Assembly (NCBI GenBank): GCA_910586485.1 | Contig: CAJUIA010000009.1 | Location: 1 to 64,000 of the forward strand | Direction of reading: 5' to 3' | DNA from: an uncultured Acetatifactor sp. | Lineage (GTDB): Bacteria > Bacillota > Clostridia > Lachnospirales > Lachnospiraceae | DNA length: 64,000 nucleotides | Shown: positions 8,194-17,541 of the stretch, piece by piece | Layout of the letters: every line of letters begins with the position of its first letter | How positions within the stretch are numbered: the stretch's first letter is position 1 | Made by a program: the position numbers and the translations under genes | Notes under the pieces: generated by a model | Told to the model about the DNA's origin: nothing | Databases searched by the model: none | The model's input: only the letters and a program-made list of their open reading frames with translations

Positions 8194-8829
8194 ATGACGA
8201 AGAAACAGCGGGCGCTGGAGATCATAGAGAGACTAAAACAGGAATACCCACAGGCGGCCTGTACACTGGATTATGATCAGGCGTGGAAGCTTTTGGTCAG
8301 CGTCCGGCTGGCGGCACAGTGTACCGATGCCAGGGTAAACGTGGTAGTAGAGAAGCTGTATGAACGGTATCCGGATGTAGATGCTCTGGCGCAGGCGCCC
8401 GTGGAAGAAATTGAGAAAATTGTCCATCCCTGCGGTCTGGGAAACAGTAAGGCCAGGGACATCAGTGCCTGTATGCGAATGTTAAAATATGAGTATGGCG
8501 GAAAGGTGCCGGAGGATTTTGAGGCGCTGCTGAAGCTGCCGGGTGTGGGACGTAAAAGCGCCAATCTGATTATGGGAGACGTGTTCGGAAAGCCGGCCAT
8601 TGTTACGGATACCCATTGCATCCGGCTGGTAAACCGAATGGGGCTGGTGGATGGGATTAAGGAGCCGGCAAAGGTGGAAAAGGAGCTTTGGAAGATTATT
8701 CCGCCTGAGGAAGGAAGCGATTTCTGCCACCGGCTGGTGGAGCATGGCAGGGCGGTCTGTACCGCTAGGACGACACCTTATTGTGACAGGTGCTGCCTGC
8801 GGGATCTGTGTAAAAAGGCAGGAGTCTGA
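8194..8829 (+). CDS. nth: Endonuclease III (DNA glycosylase/AP lyase)
   Basis: This 211-residue enzyme removes oxidised pyrimidines and nicks the abasic site in base-excision repair. The helix-hairpin-helix LPGVGRKSAN holds the catalytic lysine, and VTDTHCIRL holds the catalytic aspartate. The C-terminal [4Fe-4S] loop is present as C-x7-C-x2-C-x5-C; the usual first spacing is six residues, so there is one extra residue here. Length is standard. A GGAGGA site precedes the ATG. It lies 94 bases after the tandem GNAT with no terminator between. Confidence 0.95.
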   Translation: MTKKQRALEIIERLKQEYPQAACTLDYDQAWKLLVSVRLAAQCTDARVNVVVEKLYERYPDVDALAQAPVEEIEKIVHPCGLGNSKARDISACMRMLKYEYGGKVPEDFEALLKLPGVGRKSANLIMGDVFGKPAIVTDTHCIRLVNRMGLVDGIKEPAKVEKELWKIIPPEEGSDFCHRLVEHGRAVCTARTTPYCDRCCLRDLCKKAGV

Positions 8830-8951
8830 CGAACATATTTCTGGCTGCCGCATATGATAGATGCAGAAGAAATCAAGGTGCAAGGCGGTGTGCCGTCCGA
8901 AATCTGTCAGTCACAGCCTTTCGGGCAAACGAAAAGCGCCGGGGAGGCAGT

Positions 8952-10094
8952 ATGGAAATTTATGTAGTAACGCCGGGGGATACGATAGACGGTATTGCAA
9001 TGAAGCTGGGAGCAAATGCAGAGCAGTTGATCTATGACAATCAGTTGGTGTACCCGTACGAGCTTGCCGTAGGGCAGGCTCTTTTTGCGGCCGGAGAAAG
9101 ACGGAATGCTGCTCGCTCTTTATCTGCAGGCGGCTATGCCTATCCCTTTATCAGTCCCTGGGTACTGGAGCAGACTCTGCCCTTTTTGTCCGAACTGCTT
9201 GTTTTTTCTTATGGCTTTACCGGCGAAGGAGATCTGCTGCCGCCTGCTTACGGTGAGGACGACTGGATGATTGCAGAGGCAAAAAATTTCGGCACCCGTC
9301 CCATACTGACCCTTACTCCTTTTGGACTTGACGGGAATTTTAATAATCGTCTGATTCATTCCGTGGTAAACAATGAAGAATTCAAAGCCAATCTCATTCA
9401 AAATCTTTTGGAAATTATGGAAGAGAAGGGCTACCAGGGAGTGGATATAGACTTTGAGTATATTTTGGCGGAGGACAGGGATGCTTTTACAGCCTTTGTG
9501 CAGGAGACGGCAGAGGCGATGAGGGAAAACGGGTATCGCACTTCGGTGGCATTGGCTCCCAAGACCTCTTCGGAGCAGCAGGGGCTCCTTTATGAGGGAA
9601 AGGATTACCGTGCTCTGGGAGAAGCGGCGGATCATGTGCTGCTGATGACATATGAGTGGGGCTATACCTACGGACCGCCCATGGCGGTGGCACCCTTAAA
9701 TCAGGTACGAAAGGTGGTGGAGTATGCTCTGACCCAGATTCCGGCGGAAAAGATTGATTTAGGAATCCCAAACTATGGATATGACTGGCCCCTGCCTTAT
9801 GTAAGGGGGACCACAAAGGCCGCCACCATCAACAATGTGCAGGCAGTGCGCATTGCCGTGGAAAACGGCGCGCAGATTCTGTTTGACAATGTGGCGGAAA
9901 GCCCATACTTTACGTATTCGGAAAACGGTACGGAGCATGAGGTCTGGTTTGAGGATGTGCGAAGCCTGCTGGCAAAGTTTGAGCTGATCAAGGAGTATGA
10001 GCTGCGGGGCTGCGGTTACTGGCAGATTATGCAGTGGTTTCGGGAAAACTGGCTGCTGCTGCAGGATCAGTTCTTTATTTTGAAGGGAATTTGA
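8952..10094 (+). CDS. LysM-GH18 glycosidase, YaaH/SleL-like
   Basis: Residues 1-45 form one LysM peptidoglycan-binding module (VTPGDTIDGIAMKLG.....Y.NQL). Residues about 60-370 form a GH18 barrel with the catalytic DxDxE motif as D165-I-D167-F-E169. In Bacillus such proteins (YaaH, SleL) are spore coat-associated N-acetylglucosaminidases that digest cortex peptidoglycan during germination; they carry two LysM modules, whereas this has one. There is no signal peptide, as in the spore proteins. The start has GGGGAGG upstream. This fits the sporulation genes that follow. Confidence 0.88.
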   Translation: MEIYVVTPGDTIDGIAMKLGANAEQLIYDNQLVYPYELAVGQALFAAGERRNAARSLSAGGYAYPFISPWVLEQTLPFLSELLVFSYGFTGEGDLLPPAYGEDDWMIAEAKNFGTRPILTLTPFGLDGNFNNRLIHSVVNNEEFKANLIQNLLEIMEEKGYQGVDIDFEYILAEDRDAFTAFVQETAEAMRENGYRTSVALAPKTSSEQQGLLYEGKDYRALGEAADHVLLMTYEWGYTYGPPMAVAPLNQVRKVVEYALTQIPAEKIDLGIPNYGYDWPLPYVRGTTKAATINNVQAVRIAVENGAQILFDNVAESPYFTYSENGTEHEVWFEDVRSLLAKFELIKEYELRGCGYWQIMQWFRENWLLLQDQFFILKGI

Positions 10095-10119
10095 TTATTT
10101 CGATCATGTCTGCTATACT
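10091..10119 (+). promoter_or_regulatory. Promoter for pyrimidine-nucleoside phosphorylase
   Basis: TTGATT (10091-10096) and TATACT (10114-10119) are 17 bases apart. The -35 box overlaps the stop codon of the GH18 gene, so the phosphorylase gene has its own transcription start. Confidence 0.6.
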
Positions 10120-10183
10120 TAAGTTAAGAAAAATCAGGTCTTCTAATCCGGAAGAATCGGAAAACAGACGGAGGAACGGCGCT

Positions 10184-11488
10184 ATGAGAATGTATGACAT
10201 CATTAGGAAAAAAAGAAACGGGGGTGAGCTGACGGCCGAGGAAATCCGTTTCTTTGTGGATGGCTATGTACTGGGGACAATCCCCGATTATCAGGCATCG
10301 GCGCTGATGATGGCCATTTATTTTCAGAAGATGACGGCGGCGGAAACCTGTGAGCTTACCATGGCCATGGCGCACAGCGGCGATATGCTGGATCTGTCAG
10401 CCGTCAGGGGCATCAAGGTGGATAAGCACAGCACGGGCGGGGTGGGAGATAAGACCTCGCTGGCACTGGCCCCTATGGCGGCGGCCTGCGGGATTCCGGT
10501 GGCCAAGATGAGCGGGAGAGGGCTTGGACATACCGGCGGCACCATTGACAAGCTGGAAAGCTTTCCGGGCTTTACCACGGCGCTGACTACGGAGCAGTTC
10601 ATCAATAATGTAAACAGGATTGGCATTGCCATTATGGGACAGACTGCGGATCTTGCACCGGCGGACAAGAAGCTTTATGCCCTGCGGGATGTGACGGCTA
10701 CGGTGGATAATATGTCTTTGATTGCCAGCTCTATCATGAGCAAGAAGCTGGCGGCGGGAGCAGACGCCATTGTGCTGGATGTGAAGACCGGAAGCGGTGC
10801 TTTTATGAAAAAAGAAGAGGATGCCAGAGCGCTGGCCGAGGAAATGGTGGAGATCGGGAAGAATGCCGGCAGGAAGACCGTCGCCGTCATTTCGGACATG
10901 GATCAGCCGCTGGGCTTTGCGGTGGGAAATGCACTGGAGGTAAAAGAAGCCATTTATACGCTGAATGGCCACGGACCCGCAGATTTTTTGGAGCTTTGTC
11001 TGACTCTGGGCAGTCAGATGCTGCTGGCGGGAGAAAAGGCGGCAGATATTAAGACGGCAAGGCATATGCTGGAGCAGGTGATTGCGGACGGAAGCGCTTT
11101 GAGGAAGCTGGCGGAATTTGTGGGGGCACAGGGCGGTGACAGCAGTGTGGTTTATCATCCGGAGCGGCTTCCGCAGGCATCCATACAAAAGTCAGTGATT
11201 TCTTCTGCAAGCGGGTATGTAAACAGGATTGTCTGTGACGAGGTGGGAAGCTGTTCCCTGATCTTAGGAGGCGGCCGGGAGACCAAGGAGAGTAGTATTG
11301 ACCTTTCCGTAGGTCTGGTTTTGTGTAAAAAGGTCGGTGACGCAGTGAAGGCGGGGGAGCCCCTGGCAGTGATTCATGCCAATGATGAGCGGAAAGCTGC
11401 GGAGGCGGAAAAAAGATTTCTGGACGCCTGTTTCATAACGGCGGAGCCGCCAGCGAAGACGCCCTTGATCAGGGAGACATTATCATAG
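10184..11488 (+). CDS. pdp: Pyrimidine-nucleoside phosphorylase
   Basis: The 434-residue enzyme splits uridine, thymidine or deoxyuridine with phosphate to give base and (deoxy)ribose-1-phosphate for salvage. The family signature SGRGLGHTGGTIDKLES is intact, preceded by KHSTGGVGDKT in the phosphate loop, and the length matches the two-domain type II nucleoside phosphorylase fold. Firmicute enzymes of this type are Pdp (broad) rather than DeoA (thymidine). The ATG at 10184 has GGAGG about nine bases upstream; an in-frame ATG lies six bases later. An upstream extension to 10034 lies inside the preceding gene and was rejected. Confidence 0.93.
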   Translation: MRMYDIIRKKRNGGELTAEEIRFFVDGYVLGTIPDYQASALMMAIYFQKMTAAETCELTMAMAHSGDMLDLSAVRGIKVDKHSTGGVGDKTSLALAPMAAACGIPVAKMSGRGLGHTGGTIDKLESFPGFTTALTTEQFINNVNRIGIAIMGQTADLAPADKKLYALRDVTATVDNMSLIASSIMSKKLAAGADAIVLDVKTGSGAFMKKEEDARALAEEMVEIGKNAGRKTVAVISDMDQPLGFAVGNALEVKEAIYTLNGHGPADFLELCLTLGSQMLLAGEKAADIKTARHMLEQVIADGSALRKLAEFVGAQGGDSSVVYHPERLPQASIQKSVISSASGYVNRIVCDEVGSCSLILGGGRETKESSIDLSVGLVLCKKVGDAVKAGEPLAVIHANDERKAAEAEKRFLDACFITAEPPAKTPLIRETLS

Positions 11489-11517
11489 TTTGCGGCCCAT
11501 GGTAATATAATGGGAAT

Positions 11518-11811
11518 ATGAAGAAAAGAGATAATAAAAGTAAAAACATCGGTCAGAAAAAAGAATCGCTGGTGGAATCTCTGAAGCTGCCCAAGGATAT
11601 TTGCATGGGAGCCATGAAGGTCACTATGACGGGAAACCGTGAGGCGTGGATTGAAAATTACAGAGGAATCCTGGAGTATACGGAAAAGCTGATTCTGCTT
11701 CAGGGTAAGACCTGCCAGGTCTGTTTCGAGGGGACCTGCCTGTCCATTGACTATTATACAAATGAGGATATGAAGATCAGCGGCTGTATTGCCTGTGTCA
11801 GATATATTTAA
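11518..11811 (+). CDS. yqfC: Sporulation protein YqfC
   Basis: A 97-residue basic protein followed immediately by yqfD, as in Bacillus and Clostridia where the pair belongs to the sigma-E mother-cell regulon. The core (LPKDICMG...TM.G..EAWIENYRGILEYT) matches the YqfC/YabP family of small beta-rich proteins. The ribosome binding site is weak (GGGAAT). Molecular function is unknown; mutants in related systems affect sporulation. Confidence 0.85.
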   Translation: MKKRDNKSKNIGQKKESLVESLKLPKDICMGAMKVTMTGNREAWIENYRGILEYTEKLILLQGKTCQVCFEGTCLSIDYYTNEDMKISGCIACVRYI

Positions 11812-11895
11812 CGGTTTGTGCCGGGGAAGCCGGTACTGCCGCCGTTGACGGCATGTCTGAAATGGTGAAAGGATTTGGCACGGAGGGGCTTATCT

Positions 11896-13116
11896 ATGAT
11901 AGAATTTTTAAAATATATCAGGGGTTATCTGCGCATCCGCGTCAGCGGATTTTCACCGGAACGGTTTATGAATTTATGCAGTAATAAGGGCATCCTTCTC
12001 TGGCAGATTGTCAGGGAGGGGGATGTCTACTACATGAACATCAATTTAAAAAGCTTTCGGGCGCTGCGGCCTATTGTCAGGAAAACGGGAACAAAGGTAG
12101 CCATATTGGAGCGATATGGGCTGCCTTTTTTTCTGCCCAAGCTGTTAAAGAGAAAGGTATTTGTGGCAGGGCTGCTGCTTGCCGTTCTTTTCTGGATGTG
12201 GTCCTCCCTGTTTATTTGGAATATTGAGCTGTCAGGTAATTATCGGATTACCGACGATATGTTTCAAAGCTTTTTAAAAGAAAATAATGTGACCGCCGGC
12301 ATGAAAAGAAAAGAGCTGGATATAGAGAATCTGGAGAAGGAAATTCGCCGGAGATTTCCGGAGATCACATGGGCTTCCGCCAGGCTGTCCGGTACAAGTC
12401 TGCTGATTGATATAAAAGAGAACGACGCGCCGATTATTACGGAACAGGAAAAAAAGGAGGCAGGCAGTGATCTGATCTCATCTCACGGAGGCACTGTAGT
12501 TTCCATCATTGTCCGCAGCGGTGTTCCGCTGGTGGCGGCAGGCGACACGGTCGAAGCGGGAGATACGCTGGTGGAGGGCAGGGTGCCGGTTTATAACGAC
12601 GATGCCACAGTGCGGGAATATATTTACGTGGATGCGGATGCGGATATAATCTTAGAGCATACAAGGGACTTTAATGCCAGTCTTCCTCTGGATTACATAA
12701 AAAAGGAATATACCGGGCGGGAAAAGACCAGATTTTATTTAAGGCTTGGTGAGCATCAGTGGAAGATCCCTGAAGAGCGTCCGTTTCTGGTGTATGACAG
12801 TGTGATCAGAGAGAGCAGGCCACTGCTCTTCGAGAAGCTTTCCATACCGGTTTACAAAGGCTCCTGCACCTACAGGGAGTATGTAAATGTGGAGTATAAA
12901 TATTCCAGGGAAGAGGCGGAAGCGCAGCTGAATGAAAAATTAATTGCATTTCTTGCAAGTTTAGAAGAAAAAGGGGTACAAATTATTGAAAAAGATGTTA
13001 AAATAGAGTTAGGTGGCAAATCATGGGTGATTACAGGGCAGTTCCTTGTGAGGGAGCCGGTGGGGGACAGCGTTGCCACGCAAAAGATCATTATTGGAGA
13101 AACAGAGAATCAATGA
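11896..13116 (+). CDS. yqfD: Sporulation protein YqfD
   Basis: This 406-residue protein has an N-terminal cytosolic part, a single membrane helix near residues 90-110 (VFVAGLLLAVLFWMW), and a large external domain that begins with a POTRA-like segment, as in SpoIVFA-neighbouring YqfD/SpoIIQ-type proteins. In Bacillus yqfD is expressed in the mother cell under sigma-E and sits upstream of phoH and pgpH (yqfF), as here. ATG at 11896 has GGAGGGG 7 bases upstream; a TTG 21 bases earlier is less likely. Its stop overlaps the start of phoH (ATGA), so translation is coupled. Confidence 0.92.
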   Translation: MIEFLKYIRGYLRIRVSGFSPERFMNLCSNKGILLWQIVREGDVYYMNINLKSFRALRPIVRKTGTKVAILERYGLPFFLPKLLKRKVFVAGLLLAVLFWMWSSLFIWNIELSGNYRITDDMFQSFLKENNVTAGMKRKELDIENLEKEIRRRFPEITWASARLSGTSLLIDIKENDAPIITEQEKKEAGSDLISSHGGTVVSIIVRSGVPLVAAGDTVEAGDTLVEGRVPVYNDDATVREYIYVDADADIILEHTRDFNASLPLDYIKKEYTGREKTRFYLRLGEHQWKIPEERPFLVYDSVIRESRPLLFEKLSIPVYKGSCTYREYVNVEYKYSREEAEAQLNEKLIAFLASLEEKGVQIIEKDVKIELGGKSWVITGQFLVREPVGDSVATQKIIIGETENQ

Positions 13117-14135
13117 GTGAATATTCAATCAGGCTTGACATGGGAGCGGAACATATGCAGAAGATATTCGGTATGCAGGACGCCTATGTGAAAAAACTGG
13201 AGCGGGATTTCGGCGTTTCGGTGATAGACAGGAACGGCGGAGTAATCATCACCGGAAGGGAAGATATGGCGGAAAAAGCAGCGGCCGTGCTAAGGCAGCT
13301 GACCATCCTTGCCGGCCGGGGAAATGAAATAGAGGAGCAGAGCGTAGATTACGCGATTACGATGGGAATGGAAGAAAAAGAAAATGTGATTACAGAGATC
13401 GACACAGATTGTATCTGCCACACGGTGAACGGGAAACCGGTCAAGCCCAAAACCCTGGGGCAGAAGATGTACGTGGATGCGATCCGGAAAAATATGATTG
13501 TGTTCGGGCTGGGCCCCGCAGGAACGGGAAAGACCTATCTGGCCATGGCCATGGCAATCACGGCATTTAAGAATGACGAGGTGGGCAGGATCATCCTGAC
13601 AAGGCCGGCCATAGAGGCAGGAGAGAAGCTGGGATTTTTGCCGGGGGATCTGCAAAGTAAGGTGGACCCTTATCTGCGGCCTCTCTATGATGCGCTGTAT
13701 CAGATTATGGGAGCGGAAAGCTTTGCAAAAAATATGGAGAAGGGCCTGATTGAGGTGGCGCCGTTAGCTTATATGAGAGGGCGGACACTGGATAACGCTT
13801 ATATCATTTTGGACGAAGCTCAGAATACCACGCCGGCCCAGATGAAGATGTTCCTGACCCGTATTGGCTTTGGCTCCAAGGTGGTGATTACCGGCGATGC
13901 CACGCAGAAGGATCTTGCGCCCGGAACGGTGTCGGGGCTTGATATTGCGGCAAAGGTCCTGTCGAAGATTGAGGACATTGCTTTTTGCAATCTGACCAGC
14001 AAGGATGTGGTGAGGCACCCCCTTGTACAGAAGATCGTAAAGGCTTATGAAGACTATGAGGTAAAGGAACAGTCGAGAAAGCGGGGCAGTTCCTCGGATC
14101 ACGGCAAAAGCAGAGAAAAATATGGAAGAAAATAA
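13113..14135 (+). CDS. phoH: PhoH-like ATPase
   Basis: A 340-residue cytosolic P-loop ATPase with Walker A GPAGTGKT (about residue 135) and Walker B ILDEAQN (about 234). It has an N-terminal KH-like RNA-binding segment (about 1-75), as in the PhoH/YbeZ type linked to YbeY and rRNA processing. The four-base overlap with yqfD and 14-base overlap with the next gene mark one operon ending in ybeY. The tail is basic and low-complexity. The chosen ATG at 13113 follows GGAGA; the longer frame starting at 13023 is inside yqfD. Confidence 0.95.
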   Translation: MSEYSIRLDMGAEHMQKIFGMQDAYVKKLERDFGVSVIDRNGGVIITGREDMAEKAAAVLRQLTILAGRGNEIEEQSVDYAITMGMEEKENVITEIDTDCICHTVNGKPVKPKTLGQKMYVDAIRKNMIVFGLGPAGTGKTYLAMAMAITAFKNDEVGRIILTRPAIEAGEKLGFLPGDLQSKVDPYLRPLYDALYQIMGAESFAKNMEKGLIEVAPLAYMRGRTLDNAYIILDEAQNTTPAQMKMFLTRIGFGSKVVITGDATQKDLAPGTVSGLDIAAKVLSKIEDIAFCNLTSKDVVRHPLVQKIVKAYEDYEVKEQSRKRGSSSDHGKSREKYGRK

Positions 14136-15327
14136 AAAAGAAAACAAGAAAAAAGCCGGCTGGAAATTTTTCCTTGCCGAGTTGACGATTATTATAATGG
14201 GAACTCTGGGTATGGGAGCGTTGGGCCTGATCAGGAAGCAGCCGGAGGACAGGCTGCTTAGAAATTGCGTGATGATGCTTTTGATCCTGGGAACCGTCTG
14301 TTTCCATCTTCGCAGAGAATATGTACACGACGGTCTTGATTATGATAACGGAGATCACATTTTCCGTTTTTTCCTTTGCCTGGGAATTGGACTTGCGGCA
14401 GCTTTTGCCTGTGGGTTTCTGCCCGTGGGAGGGTGGCCTTTTTTACTGGTCTTTGTCATGCTTTCTCTTTTCGGCAGTATGAGTGTGGGAATTTTATCCG
14501 CCACATCCCTGCTTTTGGTTTCGGTCCTGCTAAGCGGCAGCGACGCGGGAGGGTTTGCCCTGTATTTTGTCTGCGGTGTGTTTGCGGTGACACTGTTCAG
14601 ACATCTGGGGGAGGATTTTAAGATCGGCATTCCCCTGTTTTTGTCCGTTCTGTGTCTACTGGTCTGTGAGACGGCAAGCGTGATTCTGACGGCTAATGCA
14701 AGGCCGGACTTCGAGATGTTTGTGATTCCTGCGGCAAACATGATCGTCAGCAGTATCCTGCTTTTGGGCTGTCTGAAGGTATTTTCCTCGGTGGTAGTTT
14801 ACCCGCACCGGGAGAAATATCTGGATATAAACGATTCGGAAAATCCTGTGATTGCCCGGTTAAGGGAACGGGACAAAAACGAATACATGCACTGTGTCCA
14901 CACTACTTATTTTTGCGAGCGTATCGGCAAGCGCCTGGGGCTGGATGTGGATGCGTTGAAAAGCGCCGGATATTATTACCGGCTGGGCGGTGAGCTGACG
15001 CAGATGCTGGAGGATGAGCAATTTCCGCCTTCCGCCAGGGAGATCCTGCTGGATTACCGGAACCGGAATACGGGAATGAAAAAGAAAGAGACGGCGGTGC
15101 TGTACTGTTCGGATATGATTGTGACCTCTGTAAAGTCGGCGTATGAAAAGACAGGGTTTGAAAAGGACGGACAGGCTCAGATAAATTTTGACAGGCTGAT
15201 AGATGATATTTTTGCCAGGCTGTTCAAGGATAAAACCTTTGACAAATGCGATATATCCATAGGTGAGCTTCGTACCATGCAGCAGATCTTTAAGGAGGAA
15301 AAGCTTTATTATGACTTTTTACGTTGA
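14122..15327 (+). CDS. Degenerate PgpH/YqfF-like membrane protein (HD residues lost)
   Basis: By position between phoH and ybeY this is the PgpH/YqfF slot. PgpH normally has an extracellular 7TMR-HDED domain, seven membrane helices and an HD phosphodiesterase that hydrolyses c-di-AMP (about 700 residues). This protein has 401 residues: about seven hydrophobic helices (20-225) directly after a short lysine-rich N-terminus, then an HD-like domain (about 235-401). The segment SAGYYYRLGG aligns with the canonical AGAYYHDIGK, so the metal-binding HD is replaced by Y286-R287. Only His257 of the first helix is kept. The later HH pair is also gone, but the conserved KETAVLYCSD helix remains. Catalysis is unlikely; a binding or scaffold role is inferred. 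Confidence 0.8.
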   Translation: MEENKKENKKKAGWKFFLAELTIIIMGTLGMGALGLIRKQPEDRLLRNCVMMLLILGTVCFHLRREYVHDGLDYDNGDHIFRFFLCLGIGLAAAFACGFLPVGGWPFLLVFVMLSLFGSMSVGILSATSLLLVSVLLSGSDAGGFALYFVCGVFAVTLFRHLGEDFKIGIPLFLSVLCLLVCETASVILTANARPDFEMFVIPAANMIVSSILLLGCLKVFSSVVVYPHREKYLDINDSENPVIARLRERDKNEYMHCVHTTYFCERIGKRLGLDVDALKSAGYYYRLGGELTQMLEDEQFPPSAREILLDYRNRNTGMKKKETAVLYCSDMIVTSVKSAYEKTGFEKDGQAQINFDRLIDDIFARLFKDKTFDKCDISIGELRTMQQIFKEEKLYYDFLR

Positions 15328-15826
15328 GAACGAGGCGGGAGAGGATTTCCCCTTTGACATGGAAGAGACGGCAAAAGCAGTGTGCCGGGCAGTGCTGGAA
15401 GAAGTAAAATGTCCTTATGAGGTACAGGTATCGCTGGTGATTACCGATAATGCAGGAATTAGGGAGCTCAACCGCCAATGCAGGGGAATTGACCGGGAGA
15501 CGGATGTATTGTCCTTTCCGAATCTGGATTTTGAGCATGAGGGAGAATTTCAGGTGGAGGACAGCAGGAAAGCGGATTATTTTGACCCCGATTCAGGGGA
15601 ATTGATTCTGGGAGACATTATGATTTCCGTGGATCAGGCAAAACTGCAGGCAAAGGAATACGGGCACAGTCTGCGCCGGGAGTTTGCTTTTCTGGTGGCG
15701 CACAGCATGTTTCATTTGTGCGGATATGACCATATGAAAGAGCAGGAGGCGGCAGTGATGGAGAAAAAGCAGAGCGAGGTACTGGAACGGTTAGGAATCA
15801 AACGTACAGAAAATGAGGAAACCTAA
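15311..15826 (+). CDS. ybeY: Endoribonuclease YbeY (rRNA maturation)
   Basis: This 171-residue metalloprotein carries the diagnostic HxxxHLxGYDH as H131-SMF-H135-LCGYD-H141, which binds zinc. YbeY takes part in 16S rRNA 3'-end maturation and ribosome quality control. The N-terminal half shows the family pattern ELN...R.ID..TDVLSFP. ATG at 15311 has AAGGAGG at 15292-15298 and lies 17 bases inside the end of the PgpH-like gene. Length is typical. Confidence 0.95.
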   Translation: MTFYVENEAGEDFPFDMEETAKAVCRAVLEEVKCPYEVQVSLVITDNAGIRELNRQCRGIDRETDVLSFPNLDFEHEGEFQVEDSRKADYFDPDSGELILGDIMISVDQAKLQAKEYGHSLRREFAFLVAHSMFHLCGYDHMKEQEAAVMEKKQSEVLERLGIKRTENEET

Positions 15827-15829
15827 AGG

Positions 15830-17434
15830 ATGAGTCAGACAGAGGTAAGGAGAAGGCAGGCACAGGCAGTATCGGCAGTTTTGGCGTTGATTACGCTGAT
15901 GGTGGCTGCGCGTTTAGCGGGATATAACGGTGCGGCTTATGTGGCGGCCGCAGTGGAGATCTATGCTTTTGTGTGTATAGCGGTAAGCGGCGGCGTGTCC
16001 AATGCACTTAGCAGGATACTGCGCCTTCGTAAGGCAAAGGGGCAGTACAGGAATGCGGCAGTTATGCGCAGAAATGCTTTGATTTTACAAGCAGCAGCGG
16101 GCTTTCTGGGGACGGCAGTGCTGTTCCTCTGGGCGGAGAAAATTACGACCGGGTTATTTAAAATGCAGTATAGCTCCGCTATTTTGATGATTCTTGCGCC
16201 GGCCGTGTTTCTGCGTTCACTGTCATCGCTTCTGGCAGGCTGTTCCAGGGGGGCGGGGGCAGAGCTTCCGGTGGCGGCCGTAGAGATATTTCGTCAGATA
16301 CTGATTCTGGTATTTGGCTTGATGTTCAGTAAAATGTTAGGAAATTACGGCGGCAAGGTGAGCCGTCTTCTGGCTCATGAAAATTTTACCTCTATGTATG
16401 GCGGCATCGGGATAGCGATTGCGGTTACCTTGTCAGAAGTGATTGCGGCACTTTTGCTGTTATTGATTTACAAGCTGAGCAGAAGAAGAGAGGGTCAAAA
16501 TTTTCAGGAGGGAATGCGGGTAACGGATTCTTTGGTTGACAGTATCCGGATTCTCAGTGTAAACAGGGGCGCACAGGCCGGGATGATGCTTCTGGCAGTC
16601 CTTTTTGTGCCGTTGGGGATGATGTTCTGGCAGAAGGCCGGCAACAGCAGTGATACGGCGGCCTTGGAATACGGACTTTATCTGACGGCATACGGCGCAG
16701 TCTGCGCGATTGCCGCGGGGCTGGTCTGGCTGTCTCTGCTGCCCATGTGCGCCGGCACGCTTAATCTGCTGCGAAAGGAGGAAGCCCGGTTTGCCAGGAA
16801 CATGTTTCAGAGCGGTGTTCATATCGGTGTGGTGCAGGGAGCTTTTTTATCTGCATTTGCCATCTTGATGGCAGATCAGCTGGGAGCGGTTTTCGGCGGG
16901 GAGCAGGCGGCGCTGGCGGCAAAAATGTTCAGGGGAGGCGGGATCATCGTGCTGCCTGCGGCATTATCCCTGTATTTTGCAAGGCTTTTAATTTTGACCG
17001 GAAAGAAGTTCATTGTTATGGGTGCGGCAGCGGCAGCCGATCTGCTTTATGTGGTTATGGTTTCGGTGCTTCTGGGAGCAGGAAAGACAGGAATTCTTTC
17101 TCTTGTTTATGGCGGAATGCTGGCGGGCGGGGTGCTTTGCATCCTGCTGGGAACGTTTACATACCGTGTGTTCCGGCAGAGAATGGACTGGCTGTATGTG
17201 CTGGTGGTGCCCGTGGCGGCGGCCTGCGTGGCAGGGTTTACCGGTATGATGCTGGGAAAGGTTTTGACGCCCCATTTGGGAAATTTGGTGACCGCAATTC
17301 TGTGTCTGGCAGTGTCGGGAGCCTTGTACTGGACCGGTCTGCTGCTGTTCCGTAATTTCAGGGAGCAGGAGCTTGAGGTCATTCCGGGAGGTAAGCTGCT
17401 AAGTGCGCTGGGGCAGTTGTTAAGAGTATTTTAA
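15830..17434 (+). CDS. SpoVB/MurJ-like lipid flippase (MOP superfamily)
   Basis: This 534-residue protein is predicted to cross the membrane about 14 times (repeated Ala/Leu/Val/Gly helices) with the N-terminal arrangement of polysaccharide or lipid II exporters, including SGGVSNALSRILRLR near residue 45. SpoVB and MurJ relatives flip undecaprenyl-linked precursors for peptidoglycan or spore cortex. Its place three bases after ybeY, in a run of sporulation-linked genes, favours a spore-envelope role, but the substrate cannot be read from sequence. Confidence 0.75.
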   Translation: MSQTEVRRRQAQAVSAVLALITLMVAARLAGYNGAAYVAAAVEIYAFVCIAVSGGVSNALSRILRLRKAKGQYRNAAVMRRNALILQAAAGFLGTAVLFLWAEKITTGLFKMQYSSAILMILAPAVFLRSLSSLLAGCSRGAGAELPVAAVEIFRQILILVFGLMFSKMLGNYGGKVSRLLAHENFTSMYGGIGIAIAVTLSEVIAALLLLLIYKLSRRREGQNFQEGMRVTDSLVDSIRILSVNRGAQAGMMLLAVLFVPLGMMFWQKAGNSSDTAALEYGLYLTAYGAVCAIAAGLVWLSLLPMCAGTLNLLRKEEARFARNMFQSGVHIGVVQGAFLSAFAILMADQLGAVFGGEQAALAAKMFRGGGIIVLPAALSLYFARLLILTGKKFIVMGAAAAADLLYVVMVSVLLGAGKTGILSLVYGGMLAGGVLCILLGTFTYRVFRQRMDWLYVLVVPVAAACVAGFTGMMLGKVLTPHLGNLVTAILCLAVSGALYWTGLLLFRNFREQELEVIPGGKLLSALGQLLRVF

Positions 17435-17541
17435 ATAAGTGTGGAATAAGGGCATTTGCTTTCGATTGGGAAATTATGCCTGCCGGATGTATAAAGAACG
17501 GAAAAACAGCTGATACTGATTGCAAAAGGACGGTTGTAGAT

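Noticed and set aside
8866..8960. Small frame overlapping the start of the GH18 gene
   Set aside because: About 37 codons, no ribosome binding site and it would overlap a well-supported start.
10397..11188. Long antisense frame of 263 codons in the nucleoside phosphorylase gene
   Set aside because: Antisense to a clear gene and rich in His/Arg/Gln as expected of a shadow frame.
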